Positions 32,070 through 41,000 of a stretch of 64,000 bases of DNA are shown here, piece after piece (positions within the stretch are counted from its first letter, which is position 1; every line of letters starts with the position of its first letter). Origin of the DNA: Natrinema marinum (GTDB taxonomy: Archaea > Halobacteriota > Halobacteria > Halobacteriales > Natrialbaceae); contig NZ_CP100763.1 of assembly GCF_024296685.1 (NCBI RefSeq), forward strand, positions 992,001 through 1,056,000, in the 5' to 3' direction. A program made the translations under genes and the position numbers. The notes beneath the pieces are model-generated. The model searched no databases, was not told the origin of the DNA, and was given only the letters and a program-made list of their open reading frames with translations.

Positions 32070-33053
32070 ATGAGTGATCCTACCACGTTCGAACAGCTGT
32101 ATCGCGAAACGATTCCCTCGGTGGTCTCGGTCTACGTCGACTCGGACCACCGTCGTCCGGGCGGGGCGGGGTCGGGGTTCGTCTACGACGCCGAGCACGT
32201 GGTCACGAACCAGCACGTCGTCGGGACCGTCGAAGAGGTCGACCTCCGGTTCAGCGACGACTCGTGGACCGTCGGCCGAGTCGTCGGCACAGATCCCCAC
32301 ACGGACCTCGCGGTGATCCGCGTCGACGATCTCCCGGCGGGCGCGGTGCCCCTGCGGATCGCGGAGAGCGCCCCGAGCCCGGGCGAGCCGGTCGCGGCGC
32401 TCGGGAACCCGATGGGGCTGGACGGAACGATCACGACGGGGATCGTCAGCGGCGTGAACCGCTCGTCGCCGACGGGAAGCGGTTTCACCATCCCGGACAC
32501 GGTCCAGACCGACGCGCCGATCAACCCCGGCAACAGCGGCGGGCCGCTCGTCACGCTCGAGCGGGACGTGGTCGGCGTCAACCGGGCGAAAGCCGGCGAG
32601 AACATCGGATTCGCGATTTCCGCCGCCGTCGTCGATCGAGTCGTTCCGGAACTCCTCGAGCACGGACGGTTCCGCCATCCGTACCTGCGGGTTCGGACGA
32701 TCGACGTCTCACCCACCGTCGCCGAGGCTAACGATCTGTCGAGCCCACGGGGCGTCCTCGTCGTGGACGCTCCGCTTGGGCCGTCGAGCGCCGCGTTGCG
32801 CGGGTGTCGAACAGCCCGTCGAGTTCGCGGCCGAGAGATTCCCGTCGGCGGGGACGTGATCGTCGGCATCGACGATTTCGGAATCGATTCGCACGAGGAA
32901 CTCCAGCGCTATCTGCTGACGGAAACGCAACCGGGGCAGACGATCGAGATCGACGTGCTTCGAGACGGCGAGCGGACGACCGAGGAAGTCGTGCTGGCCG
33001 AACGTCCGCGCCGCGCTACCGACCCCGCGAAAACGCAGCAGTGGATCGGGTAA
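32070..33053 (+). CDS. HtrA/DegP-like serine protease (S1C, PDZ)
   Basis: This is a 327-residue protease from ATG 32070. The catalytic triad is His in VVTNQHVVGTVE, Asp in DPHTDLAVIRVD and Ser in PINPGNSGGPLV. A PDZ domain follows from about residue 220, ending in FGIDSHEELQRYLLTETQPG and IEIDVLRDGE. No signal peptide or membrane helix precedes the protease domain, so it may act inside the cell, unlike many bacterial DegP proteins. The in-frame upstream codons from 31947 are Arg/Ser-rich and not supported. The long inverted repeat just upstream suggests regulated expression. Confidence 0.88.
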   Translation: MSDPTTFEQLYRETIPSVVSVYVDSDHRRPGGAGSGFVYDAEHVVTNQHVVGTVEEVDLRFSDDSWTVGRVVGTDPHTDLAVIRVDDLPAGAVPLRIAESAPSPGEPVAALGNPMGLDGTITTGIVSGVNRSSPTGSGFTIPDTVQTDAPINPGNSGGPLVTLERDVVGVNRAKAGENIGFAISAAVVDRVVPELLEHGRFRHPYLRVRTIDVSPTVAEANDLSSPRGVLVVDAPLGPSSAALRGCRTARRVRGREIPVGGDVIVGIDDFGIDSHEELQRYLLTETQPGQTIEIDVLRDGERTTEEVVLAERPRRATDPAKTQQWIG

Positions 33054-33082
33054 CCCTGACCCGATGTGTTTGACCGGTCCTA

Positions 33083-34170
33083 TCAGATGGTTCGTTCGAT
33101 GGCGTAGATGTAACCGTCGTTGCTCCCGAAGTAGATCGAGTCGTCGGTGACGACCGGTTTCGACAGAATCGCATCGTCCGTATGAAATTCCCACAACTGC
33201 TCCCCACTTTCGGCGTCGAGTGCGTGCAACACGCCATACCGATCACCGATGTACACAGTTCCATCGACGAGGGTCGGATCACAGAGAAGGGGATCGTTCA
33301 GTTTCTCGCTCGTCCAATGAGTTTCGCCAGTTTCGGCATCCAGTGCGTAGAGCTTGCCCAACCGACTTGCGAAGTAGACGGTGTCGTCCCAGACAGCGGG
33401 GACATTTTTGATGTCCGAGTCGGTCGCCCGTGACCAGATGCGGCTTCCATCGTTGCGATCGAGACAGTAGAGATAGCCGTTCGTCGAGCCGAAGTAGAGA
33501 CGGTCGCCGACGAGTGTTGCCGATCGATAGATGGATTCGTTCGACGAATGAGAGACACTACTGTCGTCGGCTTCGAACGTCCATACTTCGTTACCAGTAG
33601 CTGCCTCAATCGCGTAGAAGTTGTTGGCAAAATCACCAACGTAGAGCGTTCCCTCGTCAAAGACGGGTCTGGCTGTGACACGGTCCTGAGCCGGAAACGT
33701 CCAGCGTTCCGTTCCGTCAGTCGCGACTACGGCGTAGAGTCGGGTATCTGAACTGCCGATATATACTGTTCCGTTCGAAATCGTTGGGGAACTAAGGTGT
33801 CATCCGTTGGAAACCGCCATTCTTCGGTCCCGCCGATAGAAACTGCATAGAGATTAGTGTCCCAGCTTCCGAAATAGACTGTTTCGTCAACGACAACAGG
33901 ATCCGACACGACCCAGTCACCGGTGTTGAACCGCCACTGAAGGGTACCGTCTGGTGCATTGAGTGCCCGGAGATACCCATCTGCACTTCCGATGTATAAT
34001 TTACCAGCATCCAGTGCTGGCGAAGACGGGACTATGCCGTCCGTACGGTATCGCCATCGAAACCGCTCAGCGTTCGGATTGAATTCGAACGATTCGTCGT
34101 CGTTCATACACCCGCTGGTGACGACAGAAGCAAAGCACGTTGAGACCAACTTACGGCGCGACAAAGTCAT
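33083..34170 (-). pseudogene. PQQ-type beta-propeller lipoprotein gene with one frameshift
   Basis: From ATG 34170 a Tat-lipoprotein signal (SRRKLVSTCFASVVTSGC) is followed by propeller blades such as LYIGSADGYLRALNAPDGTL, VYFGSWDTNLYAVS, GDRLYFGSTNGYLYCLD and DDSIYFGSNDGYIYAIE. After FPTDDT near 33795 a one-base shift is needed to continue (SPTISNGTVYIGSSDTRLYA). The total length of 1088 bases is one short of 363 codons, so a single deletion, or a sequence error, breaks an otherwise intact gene of about 362 residues. GC content is lower than in its neighbours. Propeller lipoproteins of this kind are surface-bound with unknown roles. Confidence 0.85.
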
Positions 34171-34236
34171 GATCTTATGGGATCTTCCCCAATACTCTAT
34201 CCTGCCCCCATAAGGAATTGTGGGATCGCTGAATCG

Positions 34237-34869
34237 TTACTCTGGCTGCGCTACGATCCCGAGATGATCCGCGTGATAGCTCTCGAGCCGCCCCCCTTCC
34301 AAAATCTCGTACCCCTCTTCTAACTCCTCCCGAACGTCCTCGAACACCGCGTCCGGATCTCGAGTCACGTCTTCACTCCGCGCTTTCACGGCCAACAGCA
34401 ATCGCCCATCCTCGGCCAAAAAGCGCCGGTTCTCGAGCGCCACCCGTGCCTGCCCGCGCGTCGCCACGTCCTGGACGATCACGTCCACGTCCGACTCCAC
34501 GACGTGGGCGTAGCTCTCGGGCTTCCGGGCGTCTTTCAGCAGCGGAAAGAGTCGGTCGCGGCTCTCGGCGGCCTCGAGCAGATCGCGCGCCGGCCGCGCG
34601 GCGAACTCGACGGCGTAGGTCGGCCCGGCGAAATCGGCCACGTGGCTCACCGTCGTTCCGCTGGCGGCCCCCAGATAGAGAACGGTCTCGTCCCCTTCGA
34701 GGGCGGTCTCCATTCCCAACTCGAGCATCGCGCCCAGCTTCGATCGGTTGGGGTTCCACGCGCGCCACTCCCCGTCGGTGGGTTCGCCGTAGACGGGCTC
34801 TCCTCGAGTCGCGAGCCGTTCGATGCCGTCGAACTCGCGGCGCTCGACGCCCGCCGGGAGGTCACTCAT
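34237..34869 (-). CDS. flpA: Fibrillarin-like rRNA/tRNA 2'-O-methyltransferase
   Basis: This is a 210-residue enzyme from ATG 34869, which overlaps the end of nop5 by 8 bases. The SAM-binding motif VLYLGAASGTTVSHVADF and the K-D-K-H set (K in NPNRSKLGAM, D in IVQDVATR, K in LAVKARSED, H in SYHADHLGIV) identify fibrillarin. It methylates ribose 2'-OH groups in rRNA and tRNA when assembled with Nop5, L7Ae and box C/D guide RNAs. Length fits archaeal fibrillarins (about 210-230). Confidence 0.95.
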   Translation of the reverse strand: MSDLPAGVERREFDGIERLATRGEPVYGEPTDGEWRAWNPNRSKLGAMLELGMETALEGDETVLYLGAASGTTVSHVADFAGPTYAVEFAARPARDLLEAAESRDRLFPLLKDARKPESYAHVVESDVDVIVQDVATRGQARVALENRRFLAEDGRLLLAVKARSEDVTRDPDAVFEDVREELEEGYEILEGGRLESYHADHLGIVAQPE

Positions 34870-35749
34870 CGTCGGCACCCCCGTCGGTCGCTGTATCGTC
34901 TCCGCCGTTGCCATCCGCGTTCCGGGCCTGAATCGTCTCGATCCGCTCGGCGAGTTCGGCCTCGAGTTCGGGCTTTAGCTCGCCCGAATAATGGTCCACG
35001 CGCGCGGCGATGGCGAGCTTCCCGGCCACCGCTCGCGCCGCGGAGCCCCGGTTTTCGGGGTGGGTCCCCCGCACCGCGTCGTGCGTGTAGATGATCCCGT
35101 GTTTCGGCGACGGCGCGTGCCCTCGCAGGTGGGCGAACAGGGCGTCTTCCGCGCCCAGCACCTGAATCGTCCCGCTGGGTTTCTTCGCCAGTTCCTCGAG
35201 GCCGCCGGTCAGCGAGATCAGCCGCGCCGCGAGGACGGGCTCGGCCAGCGCCGAGAGGTTCGGCGCGACCGCGGGCGTTTGCTGCTCGATGAACGACCGC
35301 AACTCGTCGGTCTCGTCCGCGAGACCGGCGACTCGCTCGGCGAGCGATCGGATGGTTGGCTCCTCGAGCGCGTCGCCGGCCTCGCCGCTGGCTACCGCGC
35401 GGGCGTACTCGACGCCGGTCCCCGCCTCGGGATCGACGGTGCCGGCCCACTCGGCCAGCCGCTCGGCGAGTTCGTTGGCCGTTCGGGCGCAATCGTCCAT
35501 CGCCCGCACCGCGTGGACCAGTTGGCGATCGTCGGCCCGCTCTCGATCGGTCACCGCCGCTCGAGTCGCGGCCGTCGTCGCCTTTTTCAGGACCTCGTAG
35601 TAATCGTCTCCGTCGCTCGCGAACCCGGCCTCGACGGCGACGGCGGGCCAGTCGCGGGGATCGCCGGCACTGCCCTCGCGAACCGCGGCCGCCAGCGCGT
35701 CGGGATCGTCGCGGTCTCCGTCCGCGAACCACCCGTCCGTGTCAGTCAT
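34862..35749 (-). CDS. nop5: Nop5 (Nop56/58-like) box C/D RNP scaffold protein
   Basis: This 295-residue protein has an N-terminal fibrillarin-binding part (residues 1-90), a long coiled coil (LAERVAGLADETDELRSFIE) and the Nop domain with AVAPNLSALAEPVLAARLIS, GGLEELAKKPSGTIQVLGAE and HGIIYTHDAVRGTHPENRGS. It bridges fibrillarin and guide RNA in C/D RNPs. The C-terminus is acidic instead of the Lys-rich tail seen in eukaryotes, usual for halophiles. It is the first gene of the nop5-flpA operon. Confidence 0.95.
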   Translation of the reverse strand: MTDTDGWFADGDRDDPDALAAAVREGSAGDPRDWPAVAVEAGFASDGDDYYEVLKKATTAATRAAVTDRERADDRQLVHAVRAMDDCARTANELAERLAEWAGTVDPEAGTGVEYARAVASGEAGDALEEPTIRSLAERVAGLADETDELRSFIEQQTPAVAPNLSALAEPVLAARLISLTGGLEELAKKPSGTIQVLGAEDALFAHLRGHAPSPKHGIIYTHDAVRGTHPENRGSAARAVAGKLAIAARVDHYSGELKPELEAELAERIETIQARNADGNGGDDTATDGGADDE

Positions 35750-35834
35750 GGTCGCTCGTTCCCGCCGGGTGTGATTAAAGCCCCCGTTCGAAGCCGAGGC
35801 CGGCGCGCGCGAACTCGAGCCGAAAAGAGCGGAG

Positions 35835-36962
35835 TCAGACGCCGAACGTCGCCCGCAGCATGTCGCGGGTGCCGGGACCGAGGCCGACGGCGACGACGGT
35901 GATCATCAGGAGGACGGCGTAGCGGGGGTTCTCCTCGAAGACGGTGTCGTCGAAGATCCAGATGATGAAGACGGCGGCGGCGATCTTGACGAACAGGAAC
36001 GGCCAGGCCGAGCCGGTCGCGGAGACGATGTCTGCGGGGAGCACGTCGGCCGTCGTCTGAGCGATCGCCCGGTTGATCGGGTGTTTCGGGACGAGGTTGG
36101 CGGGCAGGCCGAGCGTGGTCGCCCAGTCGAGGCCGACGACGTTCGCGACGCCGTCGACCGCGTGCGCCCAGATGACGACGAGTCCCATGTAGCGGGTGCC
36201 GCGGTTCAGTTCCGGCGCGAAGCGCTCGATCGCGACCCAGGTGATCGCCGTCGTCAGCGTCGCGCCGACGAGGATGACCAGCGGGATCAACGGGTAGAAC
36301 TCGGCGTAGGGCTCCGTCGCCGCGGTGTACGCGAGGTAACCGATCGAGACCGTCAGCAGGACCGTTCCGATCCCGACCAGCGGGTACTCATAGCCCGAGA
36401 CGTGGTCGTTGCGCTCGAGCCAGACCGAGCTCGCGACCGCCGCGAGCGCGATGAAGAAGACGGTAAAGTAGATCAGCGGGCTGATGATGAAGCCCGACCA
36501 GGGAAGCTGGATGGCCATCTCGCCGGTCGCCGCGAAGGCGGCCGCGTTGGCGTCCTCGACGACCCGGAGCGCACCGCCGAAGAGCATGAAGGGGAAGAGG
36601 GCGAAAAAGCCCACGCGGTAGCGCTCGATCTGGAGCCGGCGGACGGCGAAGATGGCCCCGATCAGGAACAAGATCAGGGTGGGGATGTAGCCGGCGTAGG
36701 AGACGAACGTGTAGCCGGGTTCGGCCGTCGGGCCGGCGTTGGGGGGCGCTTGGCTACACCGGACCGTGGCGCCGTCGGCCCAGGCGACGCAGGGCCAACT
36801 GTGGGCGTCGGCGACGACTGGCCCCCAGAAGTACTGCCAGATGATGTCGACGTACACGCGCTGGGGGAAGAGGACGGCACCGAGGACCACGACGGCTGCG
36901 AGACTCGCGACGGTCGCGGCCCAGACGCGCTCGGCCCCGTACCGGTCGATGAAGTCGTCCAT
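35835..36962 (-). CDS. DUF63-family membrane protein
   Basis: This 375-residue protein has about nine hydrophobic helices, starting with [18 protein letters not shown] at residue 15. Conserved-looking blocks include [19 protein letters not shown], the central [20 protein letters not shown], and [20 protein letters not shown] with PKHPINRA after it. These match the archaea-only DUF63 family of integral membrane proteins, which has no known function. The conserved charged residues inside helices (R, E, D, H) suggest transport or catalysis in the membrane. It may be co-transcribed with the downstream nop5-flpA pair (85-bp gap). Confidence 0.85.
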   Translation of the reverse strand: MDDFIDRYGAERVWAATVASLAAVVVLGAVLFPQRVYVDIIWQYFWGPVVADAHSWPCVAWADGATVRCSQAPPNAGPTAEPGYTFVSYAGYIPTLILFLIGAIFAVRRLQIERYRVGFFALFPFMLFGGALRVVEDANAAAFAATGEMAIQLPWSGFIISPLIYFTVFFIALAAVASSVWLERNDHVSGYEYPLVGIGTVLLTVSIGYLAYTAATEPYAEFYPLIPLVILVGATLTTAITWVAIERFAPELNRGTRYMGLVVIWAHAVDGVANVVGLDWATTLGLPANLVPKHPINRAIAQTTADVLPADIVSATGSAWPFLFVKIAAAVFIIWIFDDTVFEENPRYAVLLMITVVAVGLGPGTRDMLRATFGV

Positions 36963-37046
36963 ACCCGAATCCCGTAGGGGGGAGCGCTTACCGTTTCCGG
37001 TTTCAACGCAATTGACTGTCCGACTCGCCGCCCGATCCCCCGCGGC

Positions 37047-37853
37047 TCAGTCCTCGATCGCGCGGGCCGCCGCGAGCAGTTCGTCGTGAATCGCGCCGTT
37101 CGAGGCCACGAGCCCCGTGCTGTCGTGTCGCCAGCGCTCGCCCTCGAGGTCGGTCACGACGCCGCCGGCCTCGCGGATCAGCCCCACACCGGCGACCGAG
37201 TCCCAGGGATTGATCGCCATATTGGTCATCGCTCCCTCGAGCGCGCCGGTGGCGACCATCGCCAACTCGAGTTGGGCGCAGCCGAACCGTCGCATGTCGC
37301 CGAACCGCTCGACGACCTCGCGGGTGGCCGCGGCGTACTGGTCGCGCTGGTCGAAGTCCCACCAGAAGGTCGGACAGACCGTGGCGGCCTCGGGGTCGTC
37401 GCAGTCGCTGACCGCCAGCGGCTCGTCGTTCAGAAAGGCGCCCTCGGGACCGACGCGGTACGTATCGGAGAGGGCCGGACAGACCGTGGCGGCGCCGACG
37501 GGCTCGCCGTCTGCGACGGCCGCGACGGCGGTCCCGAACGCGCGGGTGCCGTCGACGTAGTTGTTCGTTCCGTCGATGGGGTCGACGATCCAGGCCGGCC
37601 CCGCTTCTGGGACCTCCTTCAGCGCGTCCTCCTCCTCGCCGACGATCGGATCGTCGGGGTACACGTCCCGGATCGTCTCGATGACGGTCACCTGGGCGTC
37701 CCGGTCGACCTGCGTCACCACGTCCGTCTTGGTTCCCTTCTCCTCGACCACGAGTTCCGTTCGAAACGAGTCGGCCGCGACGGCGGCGCCCGCTTTTGCC
37801 GCGCGCAACGCGACCGTCGCCCGACTTGTCTCGGCGTCAGCGTCGCTCATCAT
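37047..37853 (-). CDS. Inositol monophosphatase-family phosphatase
   Basis: This 268-residue enzyme has the metal sites VGEEEDALKE (Glu), WIVDPIDGTNNYVDG (D-P-I-D-G-T) and INPWDSVAGVGLIREAGGVV, in the right order and spacing for the IMPase/FBPase superfamily. In archaea such enzymes act on inositol-1-phosphate, fructose-1,6-bisphosphate or NADP; the choice cannot be made here. Start ATG 37853 or 37850 (MM). It sits 84 bp upstream of the DUF63 gene on the same strand. Confidence 0.9.
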   Translation of the reverse strand: MMSDADAETSRATVALRAAKAGAAVAADSFRTELVVEEKGTKTDVVTQVDRDAQVTVIETIRDVYPDDPIVGEEEDALKEVPEAGPAWIVDPIDGTNNYVDGTRAFGTAVAAVADGEPVGAATVCPALSDTYRVGPEGAFLNDEPLAVSDCDDPEAATVCPTFWWDFDQRDQYAAATREVVERFGDMRRFGCAQLELAMVATGALEGAMTNMAINPWDSVAGVGLIREAGGVVTDLEGERWRHDSTGLVASNGAIHDELLAAARAIED

Positions 37854-37992
37854 CCACTCTCGGTGGCCCGAACGGAAAAGTGGCTCTGCCGACGCTCGCC
37901 GAAGGATTCGACCGGGCGAGGCCGGCTAACCAAAACCGGTTGGTTCGTGATCCGTCCGGTCGACAAAACTGAAAGACGTGACTGCCATAATG

Positions 37993-38000
37993 TATTTATC
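37993..38000 (+). promoter_or_regulatory. TATA box of the large subtilase gene
   Basis: TATTTATC is centred about 28 bases before ATG 38024, predicting a leaderless transcript. Confidence 0.55.
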
Positions 38001-38023
38001 GGATTACTGTCAACCTTCGCTGT

Positions 38024-41000
38024 ATGTTCCCTCGTTCGCCCGAGACCGGGCGAGTGCGCTCCGTGTCTGTTCTCGGCGTACTCTTCCTCGTCGTCTGCAG
38101 TCTCGTCGCGGCACCGCTCTCGAGCGCCGCCGCGGCCGCGACCGTCGCGGAGTCCGGCGGCAGTGTCGACGGCCTCGCGACCGCCGGCACCGACGCCGAC
38201 GGCGGAACCGCGCGTTCGGACGGCGGCAGCGACATCACGATCGACTCGGCACTGGAGGCGGACGCCGACGGCGAGACCGTCGACGTCATCGTCCGGCTCT
38301 CGGAGGCGAACGTGTCGCCTCGGGAGCCGCCCGAACAGGCCGCGACCCGGCTGCAGCGCCACGCCGAACGCACGCAAGGCGAGATCGTCTCCTACGCTCG
38401 ATCGACCGACGGGGTGGCGATCGAGAACCGGTTCTGGCTGACCAACGCCGTCCTGCTCGAGGTCGATACGAGCCGCGTCGACCTCGAGTCGTTCGGCCGG
38501 TTCGAAGAGGTCTCGACGCTGCACGCGAACTTCGAGGTGGAACTCGACGGGGCGGCGGCCACGAGCGCGTCGACGGGCGCCGCGACGGCGGGGACCGACT
38601 CGACCGCGTCGACGGCGGGCGTGAGCGCGACCTACGGCCTCGAGCAGATCAACGCGACCGACGTCTGGGACGAGTACGGCGTGAACGGCAGCGGCGCGAC
38701 AGTCGCCGTGCTCGACACCGGGGTCGACGCGAGCCACCCCGATATCGACCTGTACACGAATAACTCGTCGGACCCCACGTATCCGGGCGGCTGGGCGGAG
38801 TTCGACCAGTACGGGCGCAGAGTGTCCGGATCGACGCCCCAGGATTTCGGCGACCACGGGACTCACGTCAGCGCGACGGTCGCGGGCGGTAACGCGAGCG
38901 GGACCCACATCGGCGTCGCGCCCGGCGTCGACCTGCTGCACGGTGCCGTCCTCACGGACTGCGAGACCGGCTGCAGCGGAACCTACTCCCAGATCATCGA
39001 AGGGATGCAGTGGGCGATCGACCGGGACGCCGACGTGGTGAGCATGAGCCTCGGCGCGCAGACCTATGCGGAGCAGTTCATCGACCCGGTTCGGAACGCC
39101 CAGTCGTCGGGAACGATCGTCGTCTCGTCGTCCGGAAACGGCGGTAACGGAACCAGTGGCTCGCCCGGTAACGTCTACGATACCTTCGCGATCGGAGCCG
39201 CGACGGAGACCGGCGACATCGCCACCTTCTCGAGTGGAGAGACCATCGTCACGGACGACGCCTGGTCCTCGCCGCCGGCCGACTGGCCGGACTCGTATAC
39301 GGTTCCCAACGTCGCCGCGCCCGGTTCGTGGGTCGAGAGCGCGGTTCCCGGCGGCGGCTACCAGTCCAAGTCCGGCACCAGTATGGCGGCCCCGCACGTC
39401 ACCGGCTCGATCGCGTTGTTGCTGTCGGCCAACGAGAATCTCCAACCCGACGAGGTCACGGCCGCGCTCGAGGAGACCGCCTGGAAACCCGACGGCGAAC
39501 CGGCCGGTCAGGACACCCGGTACGGACACGGGATCATCGACGTGAAGGCAGCGGTCGACGCCACGTCGCTGGTCACGCTCTCCGGGACCGTCACCGATCG
39601 GGCGGGCGAACCGGTCGCGAACGCGACCGTCTCGGTCGACGGCGGCCGCTGGAACGCGACGACCAACGCCACCGGGGCCTACGAACTGCAGGTCATCCCC
39701 GGCGATCGAACCGTTACCGTCGACGCGACCGGCCACCACCCCGACACCGAGACGCTCTCGCTGTCCTCGGGCACCGCGGTCACGCACGACGTGACGCTGG
39801 ACTTCGTTACCGTCGTCGACGGCGGTCTGCCGGAACCGCTCGAGTCCAATAGCTCTGTGACGACGACGTTCAACGTCACGGGGCTCGAGAACCTGACGAT
39901 CACCCGGACCGAGAACGCGACGCTCGCGGCCGGCGAGCTCGAGTTCGAAGCCGGCGGGCAACGGTTCGGGGCGAACGAGACAGTCAGCTTCGATCCGGCG
40001 GTCACGAACGGGACGTTCGACGTCACGACGTACCTCGCGGACGATGTCAACGGCACGCTCGAGCTCGACCACGAGTTCGTCCGCAGCAACGAGACACAGA
40101 CGATGCGGACGGGGTCGTTGCGGGTCGTGCCGGAGATTTACGCTGTCGGCGTCGTCGCCCAGTCCGGAGACGATGCGGCGGAGCGACTTCGGACGAACCT
40201 GACGGCGCGGCTACCGATCGCCTATCGAACGAGTCACGTCAACACCTCCGATGCCGTGTCGGCCGCCGAATCGGGCTCGTACGATGTCTTCGTCGCGCTC
40301 GAGTTACCCGCGACCGACGACACGCTGTCGAACCCGACCGCGACGTTCGTCAATGCGACGACGGCAAACGACACCGGCGTCCTCTATCTGGGCGACGGCG
40401 TCGGCGACGACGCATTGGTTCGGCTCGCACGGAACACGTCCGAGGTCGGCGGGCTCGAGACGCCGAGTTCGAACGGAACCGTCGAGGTCGTGCTCGACCG
40501 CAACCATCCGATTTTCGCCGGTGTGGGCGGCGAACGGGACGCCGTGACGCTGCTCGAGAACGCGACGAACCGGACGTGGTTCGATGCGCCCGGAGCGCGG
40601 ACGCTCGCGTCGGCGACCGACGACGGCGTGCTCGCGGACGGCGAGGTACTGTCGTTCGACCGCCCCGACGAACAGATCCTGCTGGGCGTCACGCCGCAGG
40701 CCGGGAGGTTGACCGACGACGGGCGGACGGTCCTGTCCAACGCCGTCGCCTATCTCGGGGCGGGGCGGTTCCACGTCAGCGACGACTTCGACGCCTACGG
40801 CGTCAGCAACGCCTCTGCAGAGACGGCGACGTTCGCGGTCCCCGAGACGGGGAACGTGACGATCGCCCTCGCGGGGGCGACGACGGCCGATCCCGCAAAC
40901 CTCACCATCACGGTCAACGGGACCGAAATCGCGCCCGGCGACGAAATCGCGGTCGACCGCGACGCCGTCGAGCACGGACTCGCCGTCGACGTGACCGCGG

